Part shown: positions 7,571-17,122 of the stretch, piece after piece
Numbering within the stretch: the stretch's first letter is position 1
Layout: the number at the start of each line of letters is the position of its first letter
DNA from: Moraxella equi
Lineage (GTDB): Bacteria > Pseudomonadota > Gammaproteobacteria > Pseudomonadales > Moraxellaceae
Reading direction: 5' to 3'
Assembly: GCF_002027555.1 (NCBI RefSeq)
Contig: NZ_MXAP01000039.1
Location: 24,290 to 69,571 of the forward strand
Length of the DNA stretch: 45,282 bases
Program-made: the position numbers and the translations under genes
Notes under the pieces: generated by a model
The model's input: the letters and a program-made list of their open reading frames with translations, nothing else
Database searches by the model: none
Told to the model about the DNA's origin: nothing

Positions 7571-8206
7571 ATGACTATAAAAGTACTCATTGTAGACGAC
7601 CACGAATTGGTGCGGATGGGCATCAGTCGCATGCTTAGCGATGATTCTGACATTGAAGTTGTTGGTGAAGCAGGCTGTGGTGAGACGGCAGTGGTAATGA
7701 CCCGCAAGTTCGCTCCTGACGTGGTACTGCTTGATGTCAATATGCCCAACATCGGTGGCGTAGAGGCGACACGACGGATTAAACAGCTTGATGAAAACAT
7801 CAAGGTTATGGCAGTGTCTAGCTTGGTGGCTGAACCTTACCCATCCATGCTTTTAAAGGCAGGGGTAGACGGCTACATCACCAAAGGCACGCCCATTGGC
7901 GAGATGATAACCGCCATCAAAAAAGTCAAGGCAGGCGGTAAATATTTTAGTCATGAGATTGCCGATGTGCTTGCCCAAAGCGTGCTTGACAAAAAAGCCA
8001 ACCCTTTTGACAGTTTGTCTGAACGTGAAAAACAAGTCGCCATGATGGTGGCAAACTGCCAAAGTGCCAGCGAGATTGCCGAGAGTTTATTTGTCAGCGT
8101 TAAGACCGTAAACACCTATCGCTATCGCATCTTTGAAAAGCTCGGTGTAGACTCTGATGTTAAGCTCACTCATCTTGCCATGCGTTATGGACTGGTCAAT
8201 ACATGA
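7571..8206 (+). CDS. gacA: GacA/UvrY-like response regulator (NarL/FixJ family)
   Basis: This 211-residue response regulator has a receiver domain with DD at 9-10, phospho-acceptor Asp55 (VVLLDVNMP) and a conserved Lys in ITKGTP. It ends with a LuxR-type helix-turn-helix (LSEREKQVAMMV ... VSVKTVNTYRYRIFEKLGV). The overall sequence is closest in my memory to GacA of Moraxellaceae/Acinetobacter, which acts with the hybrid kinase GacS and controls small RNAs that titrate CsrA/RsmA. The ATG at 7571 is chosen over the GTG at 7562 because AGGTGG sits just upstream of it. The stop overlaps the pilS start (ATGA), so the two are translationally coupled. Whether it takes phosphate from GacS or also from PilS is unknown. 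Confidence 0.85.
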   Translation: MTIKVLIVDDHELVRMGISRMLSDDSDIEVVGEAGCGETAVVMTRKFAPDVVLLDVNMPNIGGVEATRRIKQLDENIKVMAVSSLVAEPYPSMLLKAGVDGYITKGTPIGEMITAIKKVKAGGKYFSHEIADVLAQSVLDKKANPFDSLSEREKQVAMMVANCQSASEIAESLFVSVKTVNTYRYRIFEKLGVDSDVKLTHLAMRYGLVNT

Positions 8207-9918
8207 GCAAATCCCCCCTAAAACACACCAAAACATGGGTTAGAAAGCTGTGGTTCTTATCAGCCAATGTCCATGAAGAAGCCCTTATCTCAGCGGTACG
8301 AGTGCGTCAGCTCGGACTGGTGTATGGCGTGTATCGCTTTATCATCGCCAGTTTTTTATTGATGGCAAACTTCGTCCTAAATCGTGACCAGATGGGACTG
8401 CCCACACAGCCGAACACGGTTGAGCAGGCGATGTTCGGCTTATACATCATCATCGCCCTGCTCATGCTTCTTGCTTTTTTTATCATAAAAAAGCAAGCAA
8501 GATCACAACTGATGGCAGGGTTTGTGCTTGATGTGATATTTTTGACCTTGTTTACTCTATATGGCAAAATCAGTGATTTTCAAATCATCTTGCTATACAT
8601 GGTGGTCATCGCTGCAAGCTACATGCTATTGTCGCTGTCTCGTGCTACTGTCGTTACACTACTTACCGTATCATCTGTGCTGTATCAGCAGTTTTTTCGC
8701 TTTTTCTTTGATGGCGTCGCAAATGAGAAAAACAACCTACTGACCTTTAACGACAGCTTGTTGCTGTCAGTGAGTCTTGTTGCTGTCGGCTTTTTAAGTT
8801 GGTCCATCTCTCAGCGACTTGCCACAGCCGAACGCTCACTACTTTTACATGCAGACGAAGTTGAAAAGCTACACATCATCAATCAAGCAGTAGTCAAGAA
8901 CATGGTCAATGGCGTATTGGTGCTTGACCCTGAGCGTAACATCGTCATGATAAATAATGCCGCCCAGAGCTTGCTACATCTACCCATTGATGACAATGCC
9001 TGTGACAGCCCTGCTAAAATACTAGAACTGTCTCGCATCATCATTAAAGAACATCCTAACATCATCGGTTGGTATCGTTCACTCGCCCCCAATCAATCTG
9101 CCGAACTTATCTATGACCCACCTCCCAAAGCAGAGGAGGTATACGCCAATCAAGAACGAGTCACCGACAAACTGCGTATCAGCTCCAAACCCCTACTTGA
9201 ACATGGGCAAATTCTCATCATCGAAGATTTAAGCCGTGAACAAAGTCACGCCCAACAGCTAAAACTCGCCAGTCTCGGTCAGCTCTCCGCCAGTATCGCT
9301 CACGAAATCAGAAATCCACTCGCCGCCATCAGCCAAGCCAGTCAGCTTCTTATGGAAGAGGTGCGTGATGATGATACTAATGCTGAATTTTATAAGATGA
9401 TTTATCAGCAGACCAAGCGAGTCAATACCATCATCTTAGACGTGCTAAGTCTGTCTCGCCAAGAGCCACCCAATCAATCCATCATTGATGCTTCAACATG
9501 GATGGCTCAGTTTTTGGCGGAGCATTACCCCCATGAATTCATCGTCATGACTGGTGACACAGACATGCCCATTTCTTTTTATTTTGACATTAGTCAGCTT
9601 GAGCAGGTGATGACCAATCTTATCAATAATGCCTTACGCCACACCATTCATCAGTTTCAGGATAATGATGTTGAGATACGTCTCACCAAGACCGACACAG
9701 GAGCCTTTATTGATGTGCTAGACCATGGCGAGGGCGTAAGCGAGAAAGATTTGGCAAGTCTATTTAATCCCTTTTTTACCACCAGCAAAAAAGGCACAGG
9801 ACTTGGGCTGTATCTATCCCAATCATTTAGTGAAGCCAACAACGCCAAAATTCGCTATTTTCGAGAAGATAACAAGAGCTGTTTTCGCCTAATCGTCTCT
9901 AATACGCCAGTTGTCTAG
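8203..9918 (+). CDS. pilS: PilS-like sensor histidine kinase
   Basis: This 571-residue membrane kinase has about six hydrophobic segments between residues 45 and 215, a PAS-like region (about 225-340), a HisKA motif with His367 (HEIRNPLAAI) and a HATPase domain with an N-box near 476 (NLINNALRH) and G-boxes (KKGTGLGLYL) near 525-535. The polytopic N-terminus and the downstream sigma-54 response regulator are typical of PilS, which senses pilin in the membrane and controls PilR. It overlaps gacA by 4 bases. Its TAG stop (9916-9918) is formed by the TA target dinucleotide plus the first base of the MITE-like element at 9918, so the C-terminus may have been trimmed or altered by that insertion. 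Confidence 0.92.
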   Translation: MSKSPLKHTKTWVRKLWFLSANVHEEALISAVRVRQLGLVYGVYRFIIASFLLMANFVLNRDQMGLPTQPNTVEQAMFGLYIIIALLMLLAFFIIKKQARSQLMAGFVLDVIFLTLFTLYGKISDFQIILLYMVVIAASYMLLSLSRATVVTLLTVSSVLYQQFFRFFFDGVANEKNNLLTFNDSLLLSVSLVAVGFLSWSISQRLATAERSLLLHADEVEKLHIINQAVVKNMVNGVLVLDPERNIVMINNAAQSLLHLPIDDNACDSPAKILELSRIIIKEHPNIIGWYRSLAPNQSAELIYDPPPKAEEVYANQERVTDKLRISSKPLLEHGQILIIEDLSREQSHAQQLKLASLGQLSASIAHEIRNPLAAISQASQLLMEEVRDDDTNAEFYKMIYQQTKRVNTIILDVLSLSRQEPPNQSIIDASTWMAQFLAEHYPHEFIVMTGDTDMPISFYFDISQLEQVMTNLINNALRHTIHQFQDNDVEIRLTKTDTGAFIDVLDHGEGVSEKDLASLFNPFFTTSKKGTGLGLYLSQSFSEANNAKIRYFREDNKSCFRLIVSNTPVV

Positions 9919-10122
9919 GGCGTGCCTGCCTTTTGTATTTGCAATGAAAAATGAGAAAAATCGCCCGTTTTTCAAGGAAAAAGTGAAGTTTGATAGTCGT
10001 TCTATCAAACGAGCTTTTGACGATGAAAAACAAGATTTAGCCATTTTTCATGCAAAAACATTGTTTTATTTCTAAAACATTTCTATGTTTTAAATTGTGT
10101 TATAAAGGGTGGGCACGCCCTA
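9916..10122 (+). mobile_element. MITE-like element, copy 1 (between pilS and pilR)
   Basis: This ~203 bp non-coding element is bounded by inverted ends (GGGCGTGCC ... GGCACGCCC) and flanked by TA on both sides, as for Tc1/mariner/IS630-type targets. It is about 85-90 percent alike, in inverted orientation, to the element at 27887-28091. Shared interior blocks include CTTTTGTATTTGCAATG, TTTTTCATGCAAAAAC and ACATTTCTATGTTTTAAA. It separates pilS from pilR and may affect read-through. Confidence 0.85.
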
Positions 10123-10252
10123 ATATTCATCCACTGCCAAAACCATCTTTTTGATGCATTTATCCACCTAATTTTACCGTAAAATCTCTACATGTTGGGT
10201 TTTGTATAAAAATCCTATATAATAGCCCTTATCTGAGTCATTAGGAACATTC

Positions 10253-12172
10253 ATGCAAGATAAGCCACTCGCCTTAGTCATCGATGATGAAGCCGACTTG
10301 TGTCGTCTCATGCAAATCACTCTAAACAAAATGGGTGTGGATACGCACGTCGCCTATGACGTGGCAAATGCCAAAGCCTTTTTGGCGAACAACCATTATG
10401 ATTTTTGTCTGACTGACCTTGCTCTACCTGACGGCTCAGGCATGGAGATTGTAGAGCTTATCACCAACACCACAACCACGCCCGTGGCGGTGATTACCGC
10501 TCATGGCGATGTTAATGTTGCCATTGAAGCCATGAAAATCGGGGCATTTGATTTTGTGAACAAACCCTTAGAGTTGCCACGTCTGCGTCAGTTGGCTCAG
10601 TCTGCCCTAAAAGTCAATGAAACCATCGTCAAAGATGGCAAAAATGAAAGTGAGTCACAAGAGACCCATCAAAAAAGCCAAGACAACCAAAAATCCAACA
10701 CGGCTGTTCCCGCCAACCCTTTGACAGGCACTCTCACTGCACCCACCAAGACAAGCACAAATAAACCCAAACCCACCAAAAGCAGTACCAAACAAGACAA
10801 ATCGCCCGCCCCTGCCCCATCCATCAGCGATGATGACATCTTTGGCGGTCGTCTCATTGGCGACTCTCGCCCCATGAAACAGCTACGCTCTACCATCAAA
10901 AAACTGGCTCGCTCGCAAGCCCCTGTATTTTTGTGGGGTGGTTCGGGCACGGGCAAAGAAGTAGTTTCACGACTCATTCATGACCTAAGTCCTCGCCGTG
11001 ATGGCAGCTTTGTCCCTGTCAACTGCGGGGCGATACCATCAGAACTCATGGAATCTGAATTTTTTGGACATAAAAAAGGCAGTTTCACGGGGGCGACATC
11101 GGACAAAATCGGACTGTTTCAACAAGCCAATGGCGGAACGCTGTTCTTAGATGAAGTGGCAGATTTACCGCTTGCCATGCAAGTCAAGCTCCTGCGTGCC
11201 ATCCAAGAAAAAACCGTGCGAGCCATTGGCGATACCAAAGAAGTGCCTGTGGACATTCGCATTGTCTGTGCCACGCACAAGGATTTGGCAGATTTAGTAC
11301 AAAAGGGAGCATTTCGTCAAGACCTATTCTATCGCATTAACGTCATCGAAGTGAAACTCCCTGCCTTAAATGACCGTCGTGATGACATTCCCATGCTGGC
11401 CGAGCATTTTCTGGGTTTGATTGCCAAAGATTGGGGACTTGATAATCTTAGCCTGACCGATGATGCCATTGATGTACTGACGTATCATAATTTTAAAGGC
11501 AACGTGCGTGAACTTAGAAACATCTTAGAACGTGCTGTTACCATGAGCGACAGTGATGAGATTGATGCCCATCATCTCATGTTGGATGATAACCCTGCCG
11601 AACTTGAATATTTGGACGATATCATAGATGATGATAACGATATTGAGACGCTCACTATTGTCAGCCCACTGGCTGATGAAAATAGTTCACCCACAACATC
11701 TATCATGGCAGACATAACTCAGATTCATCCTAATGGCAATGGCAGAACATCGCCCTACCATGACCAACGTCCCACCTATATCGCCAACACCGTCATCAAA
11801 GAGCCGATCGCCAAACGTGCCAATCAAGGTTTGCACATTAATGCCACTGCCAACTACGGTACACCGCTTGCCACTCCTAGCCAAAAAGATAAATCTACTA
11901 ACGAGCTGACAGATTTACCAAAAAACAAATCATCAATCAGCACATCCATGCCTGCTGATACCACCAAAAAAGACACCCTACCCAATGAAGGACTTGAAGC
12001 CTACCTGCTTGACCAAGAACGTCAGCTTATCTGCACCGCCTTAGAGCAAGCAGAGGGCAATAAAACCCAAGCTGCCAAACTGCTTGGCATGACCTTTCGC
12101 TCCCTACGTTATCGCATGAAAAAGCTAGAAATTGATGACGGTGGCGACACGAGTGACCACGATGACGAATAA
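10253..12172 (+). CDS. pilR: PilR-like sigma-54-dependent response regulator, lengthened by linkers
   Basis: This 639-residue activator has a receiver domain with Asp11/Asp12, Asp55 and Lys104, an AAA+ domain with Walker A GGSGTGKE (229-236), the sigma-54 contact loop GSFTGA (276-281, usually GAFTGA) and Walker B GGTLFLDE (294-301), and a C-terminal Fis-type helix-turn-helix (about 593-632). PilR of Pseudomonas is about 445 residues. The extra length here lies in a Lys/Thr/Pro/Ser-rich linker at about 125-198 and a second low-complexity insert at about 450-585, between the AAA+ and DNA-binding domains. With PilS it should activate the RpoN pilin promoter at 2274-2291. It begins 131 bases after the MITE; a bidirectional terminator follows. 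Confidence 0.93.
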   Translation: MQDKPLALVIDDEADLCRLMQITLNKMGVDTHVAYDVANAKAFLANNHYDFCLTDLALPDGSGMEIVELITNTTTTPVAVITAHGDVNVAIEAMKIGAFDFVNKPLELPRLRQLAQSALKVNETIVKDGKNESESQETHQKSQDNQKSNTAVPANPLTGTLTAPTKTSTNKPKPTKSSTKQDKSPAPAPSISDDDIFGGRLIGDSRPMKQLRSTIKKLARSQAPVFLWGGSGTGKEVVSRLIHDLSPRRDGSFVPVNCGAIPSELMESEFFGHKKGSFTGATSDKIGLFQQANGGTLFLDEVADLPLAMQVKLLRAIQEKTVRAIGDTKEVPVDIRIVCATHKDLADLVQKGAFRQDLFYRINVIEVKLPALNDRRDDIPMLAEHFLGLIAKDWGLDNLSLTDDAIDVLTYHNFKGNVRELRNILERAVTMSDSDEIDAHHLMLDDNPAELEYLDDIIDDDNDIETLTIVSPLADENSSPTTSIMADITQIHPNGNGRTSPYHDQRPTYIANTVIKEPIAKRANQGLHINATANYGTPLATPSQKDKSTNELTDLPKNKSSISTSMPADTTKKDTLPNEGLEAYLLDQERQLICTALEQAEGNKTQAAKLLGMTFRSLRYRMKKLEIDDGGDTSDHDDE

Positions 12173-12197
12173 GTACCAAAATATTCCTTAGCTTGCC

Positions 12198-12226
12198 AAA
12201 AAAGGACGTATTAAACGTCCTTTTTT
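12198..12226. terminator. Bidirectional terminator between pilR and ctp
   Basis: The hairpin AAAAAAGGACGT / ACGTCCTTTTTT lies between the convergent pilR and ctp genes, with T tracts in both directions. Confidence 0.9.
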
Positions 12227-12241
12227 ATTATCATGCTTTTC

Positions 12242-13666
12242 TCAAAAACCACCCACAGGAGCAAAATCTATCCCTGTGGTCAGCTTGGCACTGTTCATCA
12301 GAATTAGTGCCTGCGACAACCACACATCCGAGCCTATACCCGAGATATCAGTGGTGGTAATACGACTGGTTGTATTGTCAAAGACCACATCAGGCACGAC
12401 CCCTACCCCATCAATTTGCTTGCCATCAGCAGTCAGGTAATGAGCGGTGGTCATCTTGACCGCTTGATTGTCATCGATAGGGATGACCGACTGCACCGAG
12501 CCTTTACCATAGCTCGTCTCACCCACTATCAATGCTCTCTTTTGCGACTGCAAGCTACTGGCAAGCACTTCGGCGGCCGATGCCGAATAACGGTTTTGTA
12601 GTATCATCACTGGCAAATCAATCAGCAGTGGTGAGCCTTCGGTTTTTAGCTCTCGCTCCACCCCTTGTCGCCCTGCCACCTGCACCAACGTCTGATTACG
12701 CATAAAGAGCGATGCCACTGCCCCTGCCGACTCTAAGACCCCACCAGGGTTATTACGCACGTCCAATATCACCCCTGATATGGGTACGCCCGCCCGCCCC
12801 AAGCTCTCCAAAATCTGCTGACGGGTGTTATTTTGAAACACAGGGAGCTTAATGATGGCTACCCCGCCGACGATACTGGTTTCAACATTGCTTTTAATCA
12901 CTTCGTTACGCTGAGCGGTAAGTCGTCTTTTGTTACGCCCTGCACTTGATATTACAATGTCTACCTGCGTGCCTGCAATGCCATTTAATAACTGCTTGAC
13001 GTCATTTTCACTATGACTGTCGGACAGCTTAGTATCACCCACTTGATGTAGATAGTCCCCCACTTTCACGCCAGCACGCTTGGCAGATGAGTCTTCATGA
13101 ACATCGGTGACAACCCAATGCTCTTCATCAGCTTGCCACACTGCTGACAGTCCGATGTTCGCCACGTTGCCTGCGGTGAATGATTGTAGATTGGCAAAGG
13201 CTTCTTTGTCCAAAAACTCAGCATGGCTATCTAGCCCTGTCAGCATGCCACTCATCGCATTTTCAAAGAGCTTCTCATCACTAACTTCTTCGACATAGTC
13301 ACGACGCACCAAATCCACCACCGACACAAAGGTTTTTAGGGTGTTTGGCGACACCGCCCCCAACGGCACACGCCCCTGATGAAGCCCTTCTATGCCATGC
13401 AGTGTATTGGGCTTACTCTCCAAGGCATCAAGTGTCGGGCTTGTCGGGTCCTGGACATCCATCTGCTCCCCATCTGCCATCTGCTCGCCTGTCTTTGCCT
13501 CAACATCCAGACCGCTGTCAGCTTGCACATCATCGCCAAAGCCAAGCAGATTTGCCACTTTATTGATGGGCGTACTGATGGCTTTGGGTAGCTCGGCATG
13601 GCTTGTTGTCGGCACACTTAGCGACAACGCCACCATGCTCGCCAGTAGTGTTTTTGTCAGTTTCAT
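12242..13666 (-). CDS. C-terminal processing protease, S41 family (Ctp)
   Basis: This 474-residue periplasmic serine protease has a signal peptide (to about residue 24, TSHA), a PDZ domain (about 165-250) and a peptidase S41 domain with the Ser/Lys dyad Ser363 (YSASAAE) and Lys388 ([11 protein letters not shown]). The spacing of 25 residues equals that in E. coli Prc. The size fits the shorter CtpA/Ctp type rather than Prc. Such proteases trim or degrade cell-envelope proteins, including peptidoglycan hydrolases. The start overlaps the gpmI stop by 4 bases (ATGA), so it is translationally coupled to a glycolysis gene, an arrangement seen in several gammaproteobacteria. Confidence 0.93.
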   Translation of the reverse strand: MKLTKTLLASMVALSLSVPTTSHAELPKAISTPINKVANLLGFGDDVQADSGLDVEAKTGEQMADGEQMDVQDPTSPTLDALESKPNTLHGIEGLHQGRVPLGAVSPNTLKTFVSVVDLVRRDYVEEVSDEKLFENAMSGMLTGLDSHAEFLDKEAFANLQSFTAGNVANIGLSAVWQADEEHWVVTDVHEDSSAKRAGVKVGDYLHQVGDTKLSDSHSENDVKQLLNGIAGTQVDIVISSAGRNKRRLTAQRNEVIKSNVETSIVGGVAIIKLPVFQNNTRQQILESLGRAGVPISGVILDVRNNPGGVLESAGAVASLFMRNQTLVQVAGRQGVERELKTEGSPLLIDLPVMILQNRYSASAAEVLASSLQSQKRALIVGETSYGKGSVQSVIPIDDNQAVKMTTAHYLTADGKQIDGVGVVPDVVFDNTTSRITTTDISGIGSDVWLSQALILMNSAKLTTGIDFAPVGGF

Positions 13667-15219
13667 AAATCCACCAATAGACTTATCCCCGTCATCTCGG
13701 CAGGTTTTCGCATACCCATCAGGTGTAAAATGGTCGGAGCGACATCACACAGTCGTCCGCCTGTCCGCACGCTCACCTGCTTGTCGCCCACATAGATAAA
13801 CGGCACAAATTCGGTCGTGTGCTGAGTATGCACCTGCCCGCTCTCATAGTCTTGCATTTGCTCGCAGTTGCCGTGGTCGGCAGTGATGAGCAGATGACCT
13901 CTCATCTCACGCACCGCACCGACTATCTCGCCGATACAGGTATCTACCGCTTCCACCGCCTTGACCGCCGCATCAAACACGCCCGTATGCCCTACCATGT
14001 CGCCATTGGCGTAGTTGATGATGACCACATCAAACTCGCCTGAGAGTATCGCCTCTTTTAGCTTATCGGTAACTTCAAAAGCACTCATCTCGGGCTTTTG
14101 GTCATAGGTTTTAACATCAGGGCTGTTTACCAAAATACGCTTTTCGCCGTCATACAGCTCTTCACGTCCACCACTAAAAAAGAACGTAACATGAGCGTAC
14201 TTTTCGGTTTCGGCAATGCGAAGCTGAGTTTTGCCGTGATTTTGCAGGTATTCGCCCAGTGTGTTGGCAAGGCTTGTGGGATAATACGCCACTGTTGTTT
14301 TGGGGTTAGCCTCCAACTCATCAGAATATTTAGTCATCATGACAAAGGCAGACAGCTCGGGCGTTGCCTTACGATTAAAGCCATCAAAATCAGCACTCAC
14401 AAAGGCCCCACTAATCTCTCTGGCACGGTCAGCCCGAAAATTGACAAAAATCACGCCGTCATTGTCCGCTATCACACCATTATCATCAATGATGGTCGCC
14501 TGTACAAATTCATCGGTCTCGTTCGCCCCATAGGCAAGCTCTATGGCATGACTGGCACTGTCCGCTTCACGCACCGCCTTGGCTTGGGTCATCAGGTCGT
14601 ACGCCTGCTCCACCCTATCCCACCGCTTGTCTCTGTCCATGGCAAAAAAGCGCCCGATACAACTTGCGATTTTGGCTTCGGCATCAAACTCTTGGCTAAG
14701 AGCTGCCAAATACCGCTCCAAATCCGCCACATAGCCGTCTGCCGATTTTGGCGGGGTGTCTCGCCCGTCCAAAAACGCATGAACAAACACTTGGCTTGCC
14801 CCCTGCTCTACGGCAAGTTTGGCGGTCGCCTTGATGTGGTCAATGTGAGCATGAACCCCACCGTCCGACAGCAAGCCCAAAATATGCACCGCCCCTTCAT
14901 TGTCTATCGTGTCCTTGACCGCCTTAACCAGCACGTCATTATTAAAAAATTCGCCCGAGCTGATGTCGTTCATGATACGGGTAGAATCTTGGTACAAAAT
15001 CCGCCCTGCCCCAAGGTTCATATGCCCCACTTCTGAATTGCCAAATTGACCGTCAGGCAAGCCCACATCCTGCCCTGAGCCTGAGATAAGCCCATGCGGA
15101 CAGGTCGCCATGAGCATGTCTAAATTGGGTTTTTTGGCGGTATAAACGGCGTTGTCTCGGGAGTCTTCTCGATGTCCGACACCGTCCAAAATCATCAAAA
15201 CATGGGGAATTTTTTTCAT
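13663..15219 (-). CDS. gpmI: 2,3-bisphosphoglycerate-independent phosphoglycerate mutase
   Basis: This 518-residue enzyme of the alkaline phosphatase superfamily converts 3-phosphoglycerate and 2-phosphoglycerate with two metal ions. Family features are the N-terminal metal motif LDGVG (usually DGWG; Trp replaced by Val), the catalytic Ser62 in [28 protein letters not shown] and the late metal cluster [11 protein letters not shown]. The start ATG is preceded by AAAAAGG. The upstream gene-free stretch carries 6S RNA in the opposite direction. It forms a two-gene unit with ctp. Confidence 0.97.
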   Translation of the reverse strand: MKKIPHVLMILDGVGHREDSRDNAVYTAKKPNLDMLMATCPHGLISGSGQDVGLPDGQFGNSEVGHMNLGAGRILYQDSTRIMNDISSGEFFNNDVLVKAVKDTIDNEGAVHILGLLSDGGVHAHIDHIKATAKLAVEQGASQVFVHAFLDGRDTPPKSADGYVADLERYLAALSQEFDAEAKIASCIGRFFAMDRDKRWDRVEQAYDLMTQAKAVREADSASHAIELAYGANETDEFVQATIIDDNGVIADNDGVIFVNFRADRAREISGAFVSADFDGFNRKATPELSAFVMMTKYSDELEANPKTTVAYYPTSLANTLGEYLQNHGKTQLRIAETEKYAHVTFFFSGGREELYDGEKRILVNSPDVKTYDQKPEMSAFEVTDKLKEAILSGEFDVVIINYANGDMVGHTGVFDAAVKAVEAVDTCIGEIVGAVREMRGHLLITADHGNCEQMQDYESGQVHTQHTTEFVPFIYVGDKQVSVRTGGRLCDVAPTILHLMGMRKPAEMTGISLLVDL

Positions 15220-15311
15220 GATAAAGCCTTTTTAACAAATCAAAAATGATAAATCATTTCTCATTTTATCACAAAATACCCCCATTCGGCACGGCAAAAA
15301 CCGCCCAAATC

Positions 15312-15340
15312 TTGAAATTTTTACAAAATTATCGTACAAT
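15312..15340 (+). promoter_or_regulatory. Sigma-70 promoter of 6S RNA
   Basis: TTGAAA (15312-15317) and TACAAT (15335-15340) are separated by 17 bases and lie directly upstream of the 6S RNA-like sequence. Confidence 0.75.
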
Positions 15341-15344
15341 AGAG

Positions 15345-15528
15345 CCACTGAAACATTCGCCAGTTGAGAATACACCTGAGCCGATAATCACACTTACAGG
15401 GTAATGACTGTTTGCTGTGGTGTGTATGCCCGCATCATCTGATGTATCGGGAAACCTAAAACAGCAAAGATTTACCCGCCTTGAACTACTTGGTTCATGG
15501 GCAACACTTGACAGCGGTGTTTCGGTTT
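15345..15528 (+). ncRNA. ssrS: 6S RNA
   Basis: This ~180 nt stretch matches the gammaproteobacterial 6S RNA pattern. The 5' arm ACTGAAACA pairs with the 3' arm TGTTTCGGT to form the closing stem. The conserved block CCTGAGCCGATA follows near the 5' side, and CCTTGAAC...GGTTCATGGG forms the conserved 3' hairpin. A T-rich tail follows. 6S RNA binds the housekeeping RNA polymerase holoenzyme in stationary phase. In enterobacteria it sits next to zapA; here it lies between gpmI and tRNA-Asn. Boundaries are estimates. Confidence 0.85.
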
Positions 15529-15612
15529 TTTATTTTTTATGCTTTTAAAATATTGATTTTAAACAAAAATATTTTTGATATTAAAATTTTTATCATTTTT
15601 TGAAAAATTTGC

Positions 15613-15640
15613 TTGACAAGTTGTCAAAAATCTATATAAT
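15613..15640 (+). promoter_or_regulatory. Promoter of tRNA-Asn
   Basis: A consensus TTGACA (15613-15618) and TATAAT (15635-15640), spaced 16 bases, lie 27 bases before the tRNA. Confidence 0.85.
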
Positions 15641-15667
15641 ACGCAATCACTTGATACGACAAGTTAT

Positions 15668-15743
15668 TCCCCAATAGCTCAGTCGGTAGAGCATCGGACT
15701 GTTAATCCGTGTGTCCCTGGTTCGAGCCCAGGTTGGGGAGCCA
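15668..15743 (+). tRNA. tRNA-Asn (GTT), CCA encoded
   Basis: A 76-base cloverleaf has acceptor arms TCCCCAA / TTGGGGA, a D-loop AGCTCAGTCGGTAGAGC, anticodon GTT in the loop CTGTTAA, and the T-arm CCTGGTTCGAGCCCAGG, with discriminator G and encoded CCA. Confidence 0.97.
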
Positions 15744-15748
15744 TATTT

Positions 15749-15784
15749 AAAAAACCCTTTTCTATTTTGGAAAAGGGTTTTTTG
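15749..15784 (+). terminator. Terminator of tRNA-Asn
   Basis: The hairpin AAACCCTTTTC / GGAAAAGGGTTT lies 6 bases after the tRNA and is followed by a T tract. Confidence 0.85.
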
Positions 15785-15884
15785 TTGTTTGAATGTTATT
15801 TTACGGCTTGATTTTTTGTTTTTTGAAAGCATATAAGCCTTGATGATTTTTGTTTTGGTGTTGTTAAATTTGGGGTATATCAAC

Positions 15885-15908
15885 AGGCTTGCTCAGCACG
15901 CCCCTACA
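15885..15908 (+). repeat. Half copy of the palindromic-end repeat
   Basis: GCTTGCTCAGCACGCCCCTAC resembles the right end of the element at 5682-5752. No matching left end was found. Confidence 0.45.
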
Positions 15909-16030
15909 AAAACATGATTTTTAAAATGCAGAATTGGTATATATTAAGGTTAATCAACCGCATTTACCCCAAAATCATATTCCAAAGCATGATTGACAAC
16001 ACCTATTTTATTTTTAAAAAGGAAACCCAT

Positions 16031-17122
16031 TTGAGCCTAACTCGCACCCTTAGTTTTGAGCTGACCCCCTTTGAGCTTCGCACCCTGCTTGGCGAATACA
16101 ACACGCACCTAAAATACCTACAAGACCGCCTTGATATTAGCATTGTCAATCGTGGCAATGATTTTATACTCACAGGCGATTTGACCCAAGTGGAGCGCGC
16201 CCAATATGTGCTGGGTGAGCTTTATGAGCTTGCCAAAAAATCAGACGACATCGCCCCAGAGGACTTGCACCTACTTATCCAAGCAAGCCTTGCACGAAAT
16301 CCACACACCACCCAAACGCACACACCTGTGAACCTATCGACTCGCAAGGGCAAAATCACGCCAAAAGGACACAACCAAGCCGAATATGTGCGTAATATTC
16401 TGCTCTCCGACATCTCATTTGGTGTAGGCCCTGCTGGCACAGGCAAGACCTACCTTGCCGTGGCGGTGGCGGTGGATATGTTAGAGCGTGGCGAGATTGA
16501 GCGGATTTTGCTTGTCCGCCCTGCGGTGGAAGCGGGCGAAAAATTGGGGTTTTTGCCGGGCGATTTGACCCAAAAAATTGACCCTTATTTACGCCCTCTG
16601 TATGATGCCTTGTACGAAATGCTTGGTTTTGAAAAGGTGGGTAAGCTCCTAGAACGCCAAATCATCGAAGTTGCTCCGCTTGCCTATATGCGTGGGCGAA
16701 CGCTGAATAACTCCTTTGTGATACTGGATGAAGCCCAAAACACCACGCCTGAGCAGATGAAAATGTTTTTGACACGGCTAGGCTTTGGGAGTCGTGCGGT
16801 CATCACAGGCGACACATCGCAGGTGGATTTGCCTCGTGGTCATAAGTCGGGACTGTCTCAGGCTCTCAAAATTTTGGCAAATATTGATGACATTCACATC
16901 ACGCAGTTTAGCAGTAAAGATGTCGTGCGACATCATCTGGTGCAAAAAATTATTGATGCCTATGACGCTCATGACGTGGTGGAGAATCAGATTGAGAGCG
17001 AGCGAGCCGAAATCCGCAAAAAACAACGTCAAGAACAAGAGCTAAACCGTACGTTAAACGCCTTGTCCTTTTTAAATAGCATAAAAGACGACAAAAGCGG
17101 TCAAGGTGAAGGACGGCAATGA
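16031..17122 (+). CDS. ybeZ: PhoH family ATPase (YbeZ type)
   Basis: This PhoH-type nucleotide-binding protein (363 residues from TTG 16031) has an N-terminal KH-like region and a P-loop domain with Walker A GPAGTGKT (133-140), LVRPAVEAGE, and a Walker B VILDEAQN. YbeZ is thought to act with YbeY in RNA maturation. The TTG start is favoured because AAGGA lies 7 bases upstream and the N-terminus then aligns with YbeZ. An in-frame ATG at 15989 or an earlier one at 15914 would add non-conserved residues. The stop overlaps ybeY by 4 bases (17119-17122), which supports their functional link. Confidence 0.9.
   Translation: MSLTRTLSFELTPFELRTLLGEYNTHLKYLQDRLDISIVNRGNDFILTGDLTQVERAQYVLGELYELAKKSDDIAPEDLHLLIQASLARNPHTTQTHTPVNLSTRKGKITPKGHNQAEYVRNILLSDISFGVGPAGTGKTYLAVAVAVDMLERGEIERILLVRPAVEAGEKLGFLPGDLTQKIDPYLRPLYDALYEMLGFEKVGKLLERQIIEVAPLAYMRGRTLNNSFVILDEAQNTTPEQMKMFLTRLGFGSRAVITGDTSQVDLPRGHKSGLSQALKILANIDDIHITQFSSKDVVRHHLVQKIIDAYDAHDVVENQIESERAEIRKKQRQEQELNRTLNALSFLNSIKDDKSGQGEGRQ

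Noticed and set aside
14098..15036. Long open frame (312 codons) on the plus strand
   Set aside because: It is antisense to gpmI, whose protein shows all family motifs. The frame has no ribosome binding site and its translation has no recognisable domain.
15647..15883. Small minus-strand frame containing WARTRDTRINSPMLYRLSYWG
   Set aside because: This is the well-known false protein produced by reading the opposite strand of a tRNA gene (here tRNA-Asn).
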